DNA of 64,000 nt from Macrosoma leucophasiata (taxonomy: Eukaryota; Arthropoda; Insecta; Lepidoptera; Hedylidae). The notes beneath the pieces were generated by a model that worked only from the letters and a program-made list of their open reading frames with translations, was not told the DNA's origin and ran no database searches. The stretch spans positions 13,658,001 to 13,722,000 of the forward strand of contig JAWQUS010000026.1 in the NCBI GenBank assembly GCA_036365455.1, read 5' to 3'. The translations under genes and the position numbers were made by a program. This document shows, piece after piece, positions 20,465-32,322 of the stretch; position 1 is the first letter of the stretch, and every line of letters starts with the position of its first letter.

Positions 20465-22325
20465 AGTATGAACAAAAACCATGCTTTTATGCTCTCAATT
20501 AAGTTAAATAAGTAATTGTATAACTTTAAAGAATATACTTTCTCACAAATTTTATTCCCTTCAAAACTAAAAACATTGATATTTTTTATTGCAATGTATA
20601 GACCCATAACAAAGCTAGGCATAGTTGCATTAAAATAAATAGAGACCATTATTATTTCTATACAAAAGACCTGACCTCGACGAATCCACCCCTATTATAT
20701 ACTAGATTTAATAATAATACTATTTTATACCGGTATCGATATAATCTGCCTGCACCCAACAAAATGCATCCCCAGTTGAATTACAGTCCCTTATTCCATA
20801 GCATTATCCCTCACAGAGGCACGCGTCATACAAATCTGCGTGCAATTGTGAAGGGTGAAAAACCAATTTACCTTTTGTTACCCCTGACATCGGTACTGTT
20901 GCTCGCACGCGCCCGTCTGAGAGTGCGAACGAGCGAGACGGAAAGCCAGGGGTACTAAATAAGATACGTGGATCGGAAACGAAGTGTAATTGTTATGTTA
21001 ATAAAGCACATTTTGCTTTGTATCAATAATGTATTATATGCATGTTTGTGAGGATTGTCCGGAACGTAACCACGGTCACTGATTTGTACGTTTTTTTAAT
21101 TTGAATGCCCTCTGGACACGTCCTGTTTAATCAAGGGCTTAATTGCGTCCGTGTTTATCAAAAGGACATATTGCTAATCAAGCTCGCTTTGAACGGGACT
21201 TCAAAGTATTCGGGAAGAAAAAAAATCTTAATTTCGTTTGTAGGTAGCGTATCAGTAGGTATTTGGGAAGGATATTTAGATTTTTTTCAAGTTAATTAAT
21301 GACAAATCGTAGTAGTTATGTTTCCCGAATATCGGAGATCAAAATTTGTTTACCAAGGGTATTGGGTCATGAGTATCGTGTCAGTTGAGCAAGATGAAAT
21401 TAGTTTTTTTTTTACCACGCCGGCATAATGTTTTGTGCTATGCCAACTGCCATCTATTTATTATAAACTGGTGAACTCCCTCGGTACTTGCCTACTGCCA
21501 TCGGAGATTGAATATTTGCAATGTTTTTTTCAAACCTTCTGAGAATAACGGACACATAAAAGAAAGATGAATCTAATAAGGTGCAGTTGTTAACAGTCAT
21601 TTGAAATTTATGCGTTTACAAACATTTTGGTGATTCGTTTTGATTAATAGACATGCCACGATGGAGTATATTAGGTATATTGTGTCTATTCGCAATATTC
21701 AATGGTAATAGAATAAAATGCGAAAATAATCTGTCTAAATTGTGAAATATATGTTACGAGAATTGGTACATTAATCATAGTTATCAGCTTCAGTGATGTA
21801 CATTTGTTAAAATTTAGTACTTACACAAAGGGACAAATCAATCGAAACAAACCCATTCACGTTTCGCGCCCCACGCGTTGCAAATGGCTGACTAAGCACA
21901 AAATGGCGACTAACGCGGTAAATGCTACTGTAACATTTTACTGGACTGTGTAAAGTGAAATGTTTTAAACCTTAACATAATGTGTAATGTTTTTTTTTCA
22001 TTTATTTGAAGACTAAAATTACTAAATAATTAGTTATTGTATATGGTTTATTAGGTAAGGGATAAGTCATATAGTACAGTAAATATGATATTGAATCTAA
22101 TGGATTTTGAATGCCAGGAGAGTTCTAAGATTACCTACATTATGGTGTTAATAAAAAAATATTAATTATTATAAATATGGCGTGTGGAATTTTATTATCC
22201 TTCTTACTCTTTCTCCTGTGTCCCCCCTTTTTCAAAATTTAGCTTTAAAAAGTTCATTTGGATCATCAGCATTGTCTCAGATATCGACAAATTTAATATA
22301 ATTTTAAAATATGGATTTAAGAAAT
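20465..22325. other. unique DNA, no gene recognised
   Basis: Repeat-poor. Open frames of 60-65 codons (20452-20649, 20764-20958, 21105-21299) lack domains. I see no RNA gene. Confidence 0.45.
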
Positions 22326-22330
22326 AAAAA

Positions 22331-22544
22331 AATAAATAAACTACAATACGCTTACACTCACAGCCCCACAGTAGGCATAAACCTGTGTCGTGGGTGCCGT
22401 TGTACACATACAATACGTACACAAACACCCAGACCCGAAACAAATATCTGTAGGCCATACAAATATTTGTTCCGGTGCGGGGATCGAACCCGCGACCCTT
22501 CGAATCAAACGGTGATTTCGCACCCCTGGACTAACCGGGTCGTC
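22331..22544 (-). mobile_element. SINE-B copy, full length
   Basis: On the minus strand the head reads GACGACCCGGTTAGTCCAGG, with B box GGTTCGATCCC at about 22484-22494. The body is shared with 4117 and 55281. The 3' end is AGTGTAAGCGTATTG then a TTTATTTATT tail. Confidence 0.9.
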
Positions 22545-22559
22545 AAAAAGTTGCTTTGA

Positions 22560-24815
22560 TAGGTCCGTCTTTATTTAAACGTTTTAAACAAAACAATTCT
22601 AAATACCTTTATCGTTAAAAGAAACGCGCGCAACGTCAATAATTGCGATAAAAATGACAGCTTCAAAATGGCGGATTTATGGAGGGAATTATACAATTTG
22701 TTTCGCGCCATTTAAACGGAACGTTTCAAATTAAAGGGCTTCCAAATTGATAGGTGGCGGTGCAATTTCATTCTTGCGAACAAATTATTTTGTTTTACGC
22801 ACATTTTTACAGCAGTAAACGATCGAGGTTTTAAATGGGATAGCTCGAACCCGAAATATCGTGAGCAAATGTATGACAAAATTTTACTTCCTAATACGGA
22901 GTAAAAGCTTGCAAAGCAAACACGAAATCAATTTGGAAATTGCTCGTAAGCCACACCGCCATATTTATATGTATGTTGATTTAATGTCCATCTATTTCGG
23001 CGGGTATCGATTGAAACACGATAGTTGGGGAGCGTCCCGTTTTTAACACCCCTTGGACAAGTGGACACAGCTCCCCCTCGCTCTTTTGTCCTAATGTTGA
23101 TAGTTGCCCCTACTTCACATTGTTGTCTGTTTTATTACTCACACTGGATTCTTATATTACGGCTGTTTTGGGGAATTGAGCTTCATGCTTTCATTTTCTT
23201 GAAAGGATAGGCAAATATGTGTATTCAACAAATTTTAACTAGTTTTTTAATCATATGTAATAAGAAGCTACTGTATTGGTATTCTTGGGGATATTTCCCA
23301 ACTATTTTGTTGCCCGTTAGACTGCTCAATAAAAACTATTGTGACGAAATCTACGATACGGATATCGAGAGAAAATCAAAAACTATGCTTAATAATGGCT
23401 TTGCGTTTATCTTAACGCACGACGCTAAATCTATAATATATAGTAAATCTATACCTGCAGATAATGCTGCTATACCGTCAGACAAGCTTAGTCTGCCCGG
23501 GATAACATAAGGAAAACATTAACTCGATTTTTTAAATTGCTGAAATATACACGATATCAATCCTTAAAAACAGTAGGTGTATAACAAGTATAGCTTAAAA
23601 AAGCTAAGAAAACTTAAGGCCTATACTTCCACTTAATACCAAAAGATATCGCATCATTTTGATCAGAAGACTAAAGTTTAAGAAGAATTCTTGATCTGGC
23701 CAATTTCATTTCTCTTTTAGAGCGACAGTTTACGTAAAAGACATTGGCTTCGATACCTAGAGGATTGCTCGATAATTTTAACCGTCTCTCAAAGATTCAG
23801 CTAGAAGATGACGTAAAGAAACACTAAAATCTATGTTAATGTATTCCTTTTCCAAAATAACTATAGTGTAACTAGCTATATTAGTGAGACTCGATAAAGG
23901 TTTGGATACAGAGAAATGAGACATTTTCCGTTCAATCCAATCACAGTTTAGTTAGCTTTCTGTTGACAAAATATACGAGTGACATGACAAGCAAATGTAT
24001 CGTTTGTTTGCGGTGAAATAACTGTTCTTTATAAGTATTTATTGACGGAAATATAATTTACTCTTTTGTATTTTTTGGGTGAATTTTCTCTTTATCGCTA
24101 TACGAACTAATCGGTTTTGTTTCTATCGCAATCCTTTTCGCGTTCGACGCTTGAGGACCTGTTGCCGTGTTTAAATTATCTTTAATGTCGCCCAAAAACA
24201 AATTGTTCGGTCAATTACTTTTAGATGGCACAGAGGTAAAAGATCGTAAGCCTGTCAACCCATCGTTGATAGGATTACAGTGTTCTCTGACAGAATGACG
24301 TGATATTTGTCTGATACATCGACGACAGCTTCTCTCCCCTATCGTCAATGGTCTGATAGCACTTTAAAAAAATATTGGGTATGTACAGCTCCCTCTTCTC
24401 CATCTATTTCGCAAATTGCGTTTTCATATCTACATAGCAGAACACACCACAACAAAAGAACACTAAATTCTAGACTTACAACGCTGACGTTAATGTTCCC
24501 CATACGAGAACTCCGTAAAGCCACAAGTATCTAAGACAAAATGGAGCCTATAAATCTCCTCGAACGTATGATCTATTACGAACATACGCACTTACTCTTA
24601 TTTCTCATAAGCTCGCATTACAGCGTATATCTTCATAAAACCTGCGCATCGATGTTACGTGAGCCTATTAGATTGTCTCGATTCTCGATTATATCTGCAC
24701 TTGACAGACAGGTGCCAGTCATCGGCGACGATATTGCAAGTCAATTAATCGATATTCGATTATTTATTGCTTTATCTTTCAATGTTTAAATATTTTGTAT
24801 TGGATTCTATTAGAC
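22560..24815. other. unique DNA, no gene recognised
   Basis: Repeat-poor block. The 97-codon plus frame at 23217-23510 and the 75- and 82-codon frames at 24307-24789 have no recognisable motif or family. They may be chance frames. Confidence 0.45.
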
Positions 24816-24824
24816 CTACGTATT

Positions 24825-25113
24825 TTTTTATGTAATGGTAGTGGCAAACAAGCTTCCAGTTCACATTGATGTTAAGCGATGACTGCAGCCTATAGACACC
24901 CACACAAAATGAGGTAGGTCAAAATGCAAATGCGCTGCCACTCCTGAGGCATTAGGTGTTATGCCTCTGTGCCGGAAATTACAGAGCCGTACATTACCAC
25001 CTGACCGAAACACGATAGTGCTGAACACTACCATTTAACGGCAAGTATATTAGGTAATGCGGTGGTGCCTACGCCCGCGAGCTCCGTCACTGGAGCTCTA
25101 CCACCAGTAAAAA
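24825..25113 (-). mobile_element. SINE-A copy, full length with TSD
   Basis: Complete 289-bp insertion flanked by ACGTATT at 24818-24824 and 25114-25120. The low divergence and intact duplication suggest a young insertion. It fixes the family ends as an A-tail after CATTACATA and a start at TTTTACTGGTGG. Confidence 0.93.
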
Positions 25114-25204
25114 ACGTATTAAATAAATACGTTATTAGTTTTTTTTGTGAATTTATTTCTACGCGCTGCTTACTTAACCAGGACTGAAAAAATACTTACC
25201 TTTT

Positions 25205-25350
25205 TAATACATGTCTATTACGGGTCACGTTGATTGTCCGCGATGGATTCCTAAACTACTTAACCGATTTTAATAAAACTTTTTCATCGTGTGCAGTTAT
25301 GTTAGTACTAAATTGCAACCGTGCGAAGCCGATGCAAGCTGCTAGTAAGA
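25205..25350 (-). repeat. K-type interspersed repeat, diverged
   Basis: CTAAACTACTTAACCGATTT and AACCGTGCGAAGCCGATGCA. Confidence 0.55.
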
Positions 25351-25429
25351 ATATAATTTTTCACTGGTTGCTCTCCAGATCCAGATTTATTCGAATAAGT
25401 AGACTCGTATGTCCGAATCTGTGTGTAGT

Positions 25430-25478
25430 TAAATGGTAATCATCAGCGCTATAATGTTCCGATAAAATAGTAATAAAT
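25430..25478 (+). mobile_element. SINE-A fragment, diverged
   Basis: TAAATGGTAATCATCAGCGC followed by ATAATGTTCCGATAAAATAG corresponds to the SINE-A CTAAATGGTAGTGTTCAGC region. Confidence 0.5.
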
Positions 25479-25479
25479 A

Positions 25480-26130
25480 ACAATACATACATATACAGAA
25501 CAAGTGTTAAGATCTCTAGTTCTTTTAATACGTAGTTGTCTGTAATCTACATTATTGATTGACCATCAATGTAAACTTTTTTTTTTTTCTCTTTCCTGGC
25601 ATAAACAAAATCGATTTATTTTTGAGCAACTAAAGTTATTCATCGTAATATAAATCGATTCCAATTCGATGTCATCACTTGAGTGAACGGTGTTATTTTT
25701 CAACTGTACACAAGGTTGGGAGCTTAAGGAAGTTAATTTTAGAGACGAGCAAGGGTTCTGAGTGGTGGGTACATTAATAAAATTTATGTTTGTGCATGTA
25801 CGTATGTGGAACAGCATCAATCCGTTGTTTTGGCTTGTTGAGTGAAGCTATAAACGTGTTATATTGCTGTACCTTCTGCTTTATTGTTGAAGCCTTTGTT
25901 TGCTCTATCTGTTACTACGGGCTCCCTATAAACCAAATGTATTGGGTGGAAATCTAGAATGTTTGAATTGAACTGTTACAACTATTTTATAGGAACAAAT
26001 ATAGGTAATAGTCCAAACATAACTTGAAGAACTGCCTCAGAATACACAAGGTATTTGCGAATTAAAAGTGATGGACGGTAAGTGATTTATTTATCGTTTA
26101 ATCATCATGTTCGGGTTAGGTGGTAATACA
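25480..26130. other. no recognisable gene
   Basis: AT-rich unique DNA. The 84-codon minus frame at 25566-25820 is unrecognised. Confidence 0.4.
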
Positions 26131-26154
26131 TATTGTTCAGAGACACGGCACATA

Positions 26155-26345
26155 GAATTCTCTAGTGGAAGCCTCCTCCTCGCCTCTACCTCGTACCGGA
26201 AGACGAAGCGTAGCACAGATACCCACGTAGTACGACCTGGTGAAGGTCGTGGGCAATCACTGGACGAAGGCAGTCCAAGACCGTTAGCCATCGCGATCTT
26301 TGGGGGAGGCTTTTTTCCAGCAGAAGACACCAAACGATGATGACA
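26155..26345 (+). pseudogene. RTE-like LINE ORF, C-terminal fragment
   Basis: Homologous to the better copies at 48246 and 55528. It covers the segment corresponding to TYRKTKR and the DDLVKVxGxxW region, with CTGGTGAAGGTCGTGGGCAA, and the 3' end TTTTTTCCAGCAGAAGACAC followed by ATGATGAC. The original reading frame is broken by shifts, so the 77-codon frame reported here is not the true LINE frame. Confidence 0.7.
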
Positions 26346-26411
26346 TAATATAGTAACCAAGAAATATTGCTCATTGAGCCTACGAAAGAGACAATCGGCT
26401 AGTTTCTTTAC

Positions 26412-26538
26412 TGTACACTGCCTACGTAAGCACTGATGTCTGAGTCCGGTATTAGGCAAAACTTAATCAAAATGGTCGACAACGGTTACATAGGTAAGGT
26501 GCGAAATAGATAACGCTCTACTAAAGTCGATGTGCAAA
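26412..26538. mobile_element. M2 MITE-like copy, inverted
   Basis: TGCCTACGTAAGCACTGATG, ATCAAAATGGTCGACAACGG and GATAACGCTCTACTAAAGTC align with the reverse complement of 33905-34086. Confidence 0.6.
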
Positions 26539-26838
26539 TTATTATTGTTGGATATTGTACTTCAAATATTGGATGAAATCTGAACATGGCAAGCTTTATT
26601 TATATCCGTTTTGAACTTCAAACTTCGTAAAAGTATTCAACATCACTAATCATTCAATAATTAAATTTCAATAAAGTACATTTTGAAACTCGTCTCTTCA
26701 TTATTAATTTGGAAGTTTCGAACAAGAATGAAAATTCAATTCGTTAATCGTATCGAATAAGTTAAGGAAAGTTAAATACTTACTTTATTACAACCTCGTA
26801 CGTAAACGTCGAAGTTATGTTGAAAAATAATGGAGAAT

Positions 26839-27018
26839 GAAGGCGTTTACGAAATCGATGGAGGTAGCTACATATATTTTTTTCAAACTTCTGTTTGACA
26901 AATGTCACCTCAGTCTGCCCGGGACCTCGGAAGCTGAAAAGCCACCGAAACTTCGGGTTGATTTAAAAATCTAGTTTAATATAAGCGAGATAAATCCGTA
27001 AAAATAGTTTTATTTCAA
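26839..27018 (+). mobile_element. Penelope-like element 3' UTR
   Basis: GGCGTTTACGAAATCGATGG, GTCTGCCCGGGACC, ACTTCGGGTTGATTTAAAAA and the end AATAGTTTTATTTCA match the terminal part of the Penelope-like element at 49571-50539. No coding part remains. Confidence 0.8.
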
Positions 27019-27024
27019 AGGTAT

Positions 27025-27157
27025 ATACTTGTGCCAAATTTCAAGTCTCTAGTACTAATCGTTTTTGCGCTAAACCGCGGACGGACAGACAGACAGACAT
27101 ACAGACGGACATGGCGAAACTATAAGGGTTCCTTGTTTACTACGGAACCCTAAAAAG
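27025..27157 (+). repeat. K-type repeat (GACAGACAGACA version)
   Basis: TGCCAAATTTCAAGTCTCTA, GGACGGACAGACAGACAGAC and TACTACGGAACCCTAAAAAG. It directly abuts the Penelope 3' end. Confidence 0.65.
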
Positions 27158-27159
27158 CG

Positions 27160-27970
27160 CTTTGACCTATGAATCGCAATCTTTACTGATACCTCTAGTT
27201 TTTGTGACCTTTAAATTGCAGTATTAATTTACCACGAATACGAACTGCTTGTTTGTATGCTCCAAATTAGCAATCCCCTAACAGGGCCCTGTACCATACT
27301 AACCCATACCCCTAACACCTTTCACTAATTGTACATAGAGGCAAAATATAGAATATGAGTTACAAACACTTATCTAAAATCTGAACACAGGTTCTCGTCT
27401 GAAATATGACGAGCATTACTTTTTATTGCGCGAATTTAATCAAAATAAAGTGAAGTAATAAAACATGTTACAAGAGTTAACATTAAAGTAACCTATAACG
27501 ATATAGATGAAATAACCGAGTCGGTAGCTTCATGTTTTGCACAAATTCCGCAAACTCATGGCAGATGCACCTCTGGCGCAACATTTTATATATTCACTCC
27601 GTCGGGAGCGTCGGAACTTTTAAAAGGGCACATTTATCATACTTCCCAACTACGGGCTTCATATCATTTTTATATTATCCCATCTCGAAATGTTAGAAGC
27701 GGGTTTCATACGAAACTGTTTGTTTACTCAGTCATTTCGAATGAAAGACGCACAGAACGCTAGAACGTACGGGAATATCTTTGGATTAGAACATTTTTCA
27801 ATCTGAAAAGTTTTATTTTTATTTCGTATTCGGATCGTAATTTCATTGTTTTCTCTTTGGATACCACTTCAACCAGGATTTTGAGATTCGAATCATGAAA
27901 ATGTTTTCAAAATAAGAAACAAGATGGCCCCGTATACATTACGTACGGACGAAGTTTACCGAAATGTAAC
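27160..27970. other. no recognisable gene
   Basis: Unique DNA, no repeat family recognised. Confidence 0.4.
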
Positions 27971-27975
27971 GAAGG

Positions 27976-28141
27976 TACGGCCCTCTAATTTCCGGCACAG
28001 AGGCATAACACCTAATGCCTCAGGAGTGGCAGCGCATCTGCATTTTGACCTCTGGTCATTGTGTGGGTGTCTATAAGCTGCAGTCATCACTTAACATCAA
28101 TGTGAACTGCACGCTTGTTTCCCACTTTTATTACATAAAAA
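27976..28141 (+). mobile_element. SINE-A, 5'-truncated, tail-to-tail pair
   Basis: From TACGGCCCTCTAATTTCCGG to TATTACATAAAAA. The next copy begins at 28142 in the opposite direction. Confidence 0.88.
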
Positions 28142-28318
28142 GGTAGCAAACAAGCATGCAGTTCACATGGATGGGATGTTCATAGTGATGACTGCAGCCT
28201 CTACACAAAATCAGAGGTCATAATGCAGATGTATTGCCACTCTGAGACCTTAGTTATTATGTCATAGTGACGCGCCCTACGCCCACGAATCCCTACACTG
28301 ATACTCTACCACCAGTAA
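28142..28318 (-). mobile_element. SINE-A, internally deleted, tail-to-tail pair
   Basis: Reverse copy with an inserted GATGG repeat in the tail half and a deletion joining ATGTCATAGTG to GCGCCCTACGCC. The 5' end is intact (TACCACCAGTAAA). Confidence 0.85.
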
Positions 28319-28319
28319 A

Positions 28320-28630
28320 CATTTTAATATTCAATCGCCTTTAATACGTTTTTAATCTTCGGAAAGACTTAAATATGTTTGTTCAGCTTTAAAACTCATC
28401 AGATCAAAGATAACCCGAACTTTTCCATTTTAAGTTCTTAATTAAACCGTTCCTTTAGTAACTAACTCGTTATACTCATAAAATATTAATAACCCTTTGT
28501 AAGTCACGAAATTATCAAGCAACATTATTATTAATTTGTAAACGTAATCGTAAAAAAAACCCCATGAATGATACCGTGTCGACAAAATAACAGTTTTATA
28601 AATGCAACGGTAATAATAACGCATAAATTA
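28320..28630. other. AT-rich, nothing recognised
   Basis: No gene or repeat recognised before the CpG-rich segment. Confidence 0.4.
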
Positions 28631-28639
28631 GTGAAAGCA

Positions 28640-29213
28640 AAACGCGTGCGTAAAGCTAAGGGGGGGATCGACAGCTGCCAGGTCACACATCTGCCAACCC
28701 TAGCGGACGCACACAGCGATACCGCGTGTCGACACGACACACGACCATAAATTACTCGCACCCAACGAAGGACGATACCACAGTACAAATATGAACACTG
28801 TGGAAACTACGTACAAAACGTGGAAACGTCACACTCACACAAACATGCGCATCGACGAGGCCTCTAAGCGGTTCTCGCGGTGCTGCAGTACTGAGTCACT
28901 CGCTACATCGAGCGTCGATGCGCTTGTTTGTGTTAGTGTGCCGTTTCGGACGTTTTGTACGTAGTTTCCGTACTGTTCATATTTATACTGTGATACGCAC
29001 ACGAACGCACGCACCTTGCCGCGTCGGGGTGTTGCCCCATTGCCAGTGAGACAGGGCTGACGCGATAACAGTTTTGTTTTTACTTGTTGAATATTTGATG
29101 GATGGTGCTCGATGATTGATTGAGCACGTTCTTTGGAGTGTATACGGTAATAGATTCCAACAATAGCGAAATCTTTTCACCTTTGTTACTGCGGATATTT
29201 CGACGGATTGTAG
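28640..29213 (+). promoter_or_regulatory. possible promoter / first exon: CpG-rich block ending at a splice donor
   Basis: The block 28640-29060 is strikingly CpG-rich against AT-rich surroundings. It has a TATA-like CATATTTATACTG at 28979-28991, and a good 5' splice site, ATTGTAG followed by GTAAGG, at about 29213. This layout suits a transcription start plus non-coding first exon on the plus strand. It also contains a long inverted repeat, so a foldback transposon is an alternative. No start codon with a convincing open frame is seen. Confidence 0.25.
28772..28997. repeat. long CpG-rich inverted repeat (about 85-bp arms)
   Basis: Arms 28772-28856 and 28912-28997 pair with a 55-base loop. 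Shared blocks include CAGTAYAAATATGAACA, GGAAACTACGTACAAAACGT, CACACTMACACAAACA and GCGCATCGACG. The mismatches are scattered, with some small gaps. Confidence 0.85.
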
Positions 29214-29219
29214 GTAAGG

Positions 29220-29805
29220 GGCTGATGATTTTATGAAAATGTTTGTGAAAAATAGCTTATTACGGCACTAAATTTAAAGTACATTTCACGTCCTAAGCCT
29301 TTTTTACTTGCTGTTTAATTTGTAATACGTCTTAATATTTTTTCTATTTAAGATATACTTTAGATATGGATATATAGGTAAAAAGTAGTCACTATCTTAT
29401 CTAAATGTATATTCTTTGAATTGTTCGAATTATCTTTTTATAAATATATTGAGTTTTTTTCAATATTGAAGTTGTTCATCCCACATGTCAACTCTACCAA
29501 CGTTATCAAAATCCCATATCTATTTTTATCCTTCTCTTGCATTAAAGATCGGAAAGAGGCAGCCCTGCGTCCAATTTAATCAGTTAATGTATCATTGTAC
29601 CGTGCTCTTTTAGTTTTACGATCTTCAGTACAGCTTTAAAGCGGGGAGGTAAGCTAAATTTATTACTATATGTACCTATACTAGTGGTATCAATGTTGCT
29701 GGCTATAAACATGATGAAGATAGTCATGCTTCAATGTTGTATGTGTTGAAGACTTTATACTCATTATATCTTTCATTTTTAAAATAAATATTTCCTGTGG
29801 TTTAG
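29220..29805. other. no recognisable gene
   Basis: AT-rich unique DNA. Confidence 0.4.
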
Positions 29806-29811
29806 CATAAA

Positions 29812-29967
29812 GTAGTAACACACGTCCGAATTTGGTACGGAGCGGACAGCGGATTCGGTACGCTCCGAATCAAATCTGGTCGTATGTAGAGGAGTCCGGC
29901 GGACATAATTATCGTATTATTAGTCGCTCGCACGGGTTAGGTCGGCGTTGGTCGTGTGTTACCTACT
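29812..29967. mobile_element. M6 MITE (TAACACACG ends)
   Basis: Ends GTAGTAACACACGTCCGAA and, from the right, GTAGGTAACACACGACCAAC. Internal ACGGAGCGGACAGCGGATTC is shared with 11791-11987. Confidence 0.75.
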
Positions 29968-29976
29968 ATTGATAGG

Positions 29977-30195
29977 TTTTTTATGTTATGGAAGTGACAA
30001 ACAATCATGCAGTTCACATTGATTTTAACTGATGAGTGCAGCCTATAGACACTTACATGAAGACCAAGGTCAAAATGCAGGTGCGTTACCACTCCTCAGG
30101 CCTAAGGTGTTATGCCTCTGTGCCGGAAATAACAAGGCCATACAATACCATCTGACCGGAACACGATAGTGATGAACTACCATTTAGCGGTATAG
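29977..30195 (-). mobile_element. SINE-A, 5'-truncated, head-to-head pair
   Basis: Tail T-run at 29977 through to TACCATTTAGCGGTATAG. The 5'-most about 70 bp are missing. Confidence 0.88.
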
Positions 30196-30213
30196 TATAA
30201 AAGTATACAAGTA

Positions 30214-30379
30214 TTTTACTGGTGGTAGAGCTCCAGTGACGGAGCTCGCGGGCGTTGGCACCACCGCATTACCTAATATACTTGCCGCTAAATGGTAGTG
30301 TTCAGCACTATCGTGTTCCGGTCAGGTGGTAATGTACGGCCTTGTGATTTCCGGCACAATGGCATAACACCTAATGCCG
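30214..30379 (+). mobile_element. SINE-A, 3'-truncated, head-to-head pair
   Basis: Starts TTTACTGGTGGTAGAGCTCC and breaks off at ACACCTAATGCCG. It shares the 5' half, inverted, with the copy just to its left. Confidence 0.9.
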
Positions 30380-30467
30380 ATAGTGTTACTGTTTTTTTGA
30401 GGTCACGATAGATCACAATACTATCGATAGACTATTACTATTGCAACAACACTATGTATGACTAAAG

Positions 30468-30510
30468 CCTCTGTCCAGCTGTGGACATCTTTCGGCTGAA
30501 ATGATGATCA
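30468..30510 (+). repeat. RTE-like LINE 3' tail
   Basis: GTCCAGCTGTGGACATCTTT then CGGCTGAAATGATGATC. Confidence 0.6.
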
Positions 30511-30836
30511 TATACAATTGAACCCGGGACTTAGGGTTTAGTAATAGCGACTTATCATTAAACTAACTAGTTAGTTGAGTATCCATTATAATTGTAATTG
30601 GTACATTTCGTACAAAACGGGGGCATCATTACCAATATTATAAATCTGTAAGTAGGTCGGTCTGTTTATTATCAAATAAATTATGAGGAAGGAAAAACAT
30701 TCTTTAAATTATAAAATTACTTTAATCAACCCACAATGGTAGTAGTTTTACAGATTAATTTACATTCAGAGTACCTTAGTGCGAGTTTCGCAATATTATA
30801 TTCTAATGACTTCACCATCGTGTCTGTCGAAATCAT

Positions 30837-31124
30837 AAAGCAATACGGGCCACCGGCCGCGGCGGACCGGAGGGGAGTAGCCATAGCGTTTATTATCGAT
30901 GCAAAACAGTCTGCCATTTTTTGCGGGGGAAATGCGTGCGACACACACGCACACTACAAAAATCGTCTATTACTACGAAACTCACACCTTGACTTTAAAT
31001 ACAGACACAATTTCAAGCACACATTTAAACATCTAGGTGACAGGTATAGGTTCATTTGGGCTTGTACTTTGATAGAGGGGAAAGCCTGTATATGGCTACT
31101 CCCCTTCGGCGTTGCTCTATGGTC
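30837..31124. mobile_element. M7 MITE, GC-rich ends, TA-flanked
   Basis: Left end AAGCAATACGGGCCACCGG with GCCGCGGCGG and GGGGAGTAGCCATAGCG inside. The right end (reverse) is GAGCAACGCCGAAGGGGAG. TA borders both ends, as with Tc1/mariner-type target sites. It has an internal (AC)-rich stretch and TTTTTTGCGGGG. A 218-codon plus frame spans this and the adjacent inverted copy; it is a transposon chance frame. Confidence 0.72.
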
Positions 31125-31304
31125 GAAATACGTCAAACTGACAAAATTTCTACTAGTATGTCGATCGTGTAGCTCACGAATGTTCGTCCCAATTATTATC
31201 ACTACATCGCTGTTTCAATTCCATACGATTGTAGTTGACTTCCCTTATGACGCACAACACTGTTGTAAGCATCTTTGGCAAGTTTATTGTCCAGCAGTGG
31301 AGTT

Positions 31305-31512
31305 GCCTAGATGTTTAAATGTGTGCGTGAAATTGTTTTTGTATTTTGTTAAAGTCAAGTGTAAGTTTCGTAGTAATAGACGATTTTTGTAGTGTGCGTG
31401 TGTGTCGCACGCATTTCCCTCCGCAAAAATAACAGACTGTTTTGCATCGGTAATAAACGCTATGGCTACTCCCCTCCAGTCCGCCGCGGCCCGTGTTCCT
31501 CTATGCCTTAAC
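31305..31512. mobile_element. M7 MITE, partial inverted copy
   Basis: Mirrors 30837-31040. It runs from CCTAGATGTTTAAATGTGTG, through TAGTAATAGACGATTTTTGT, to ACTCCCCTCCAGTCCGCCGC and GTTCCTCTA (TA border). The two copies face each other across about 180 bp of unrelated DNA. Confidence 0.75.
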
Positions 31513-31565
31513 GCGTTTGAAATAGTGCAAATACTAAGAAAACTAGACTCAAACACATTGAAATA

Positions 31566-31636
31566 GAACAGTTTTTAAAATCAACCCGACGTTCCGGTCG
31601 CTTTTCAGCTTCCGTGGTTCCCAGGCAGGCTAACAA
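31566..31636 (-). mobile_element. Penelope-like 3' UTR fragment
   Basis: TTTTTAAAATCAACCCGACG, then CGGTCGCTTTTCAGCTTCCG, the reverse of the Penelope 3' region at 50397-50450. Confidence 0.75.
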
Positions 31637-31639
31637 AAC

Positions 31640-32080
31640 ATTGTTCTCGTCAACCGGCTACTATCAAATTTACCTGAATTTATAAAAATATCAAACAAAA
31701 TGTCCTCACAATGATCTAAAAGCCAAGGTCGAACTCCCAGTGTCCGGTAGACCGCGATTCTATAGGTTTTCTGTCGCATAAAATTCTGCTCGAACGAATT
31801 TCGAAGGCATTCAGGTTACTCGACTTGATTGGGGTTCGAGTTCCGTGCGGACTTCGCCCCTTTTTATTACGTAATACTTTTTGTTCGCGTCGATATATTT
31901 TGTAGGTGAGTGATCTCGAATTTCGATAGGTTTTGACTGTATGAAACAAGTTGGCGTGAAAAACATGTCGATGGTAAATTTTGCGACATATAAGACTGTA
32001 CTGGAAAAGGGCTGAATATTTTGTGATCAATGTAACATAATTAAATTAAAAAGTAAAAATCCTTCATAAATGCGCTCAGG
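31640..32080. other. no recognisable gene
   Basis: The 104-codon minus frame at 31716-32030 shows no recognisable domain. Confidence 0.4.
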
Positions 32081-32084
32081 CAGG

Positions 32085-32322
32085 TTACACGGTAGGTTAC
32101 TCCGCTTTACCTAACGCTAAATGGTAGTGGTAGTATGGTGCAACAGTGTTCCTGTTAATTTAAGATGCAGAGGCAAAAAACCTTATGAGATCCTATGTAC
32201 ACAGCAGTGGCAAAGCATCTACACGAAAATCTCTGGTTTTTATACATCATAGGCTACAGTTTTCACATACCATTAAATTGAATTATATACTTGTTTGCCT
32301 CTACTTAACATAAAAAAAATTC
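32085..32322 (+). mobile_element. SINE-A copy, very diverged
   Basis: Weak but ordered matches: CTAAATGGTAGTGGTAG, ATGCAGAGGCAAAAAACC, GTGGCAAAGCATCTAC, CATAGGCTACAG, CTTGTTTGCCTCTACTTAAC, then an A-run. Confidence 0.7.

Noticed and set aside
23217..23510. 97-codon plus frame in unique DNA
   Set aside because: No recognisable motif, no splice or promoter context that I can support.
30736..31392. 218-codon plus-strand open frame, the longest in the window
   Set aside because: It runs through two facing M7 MITE copies. The protein has no domain and is a by-product of inverted GC-rich repeats.
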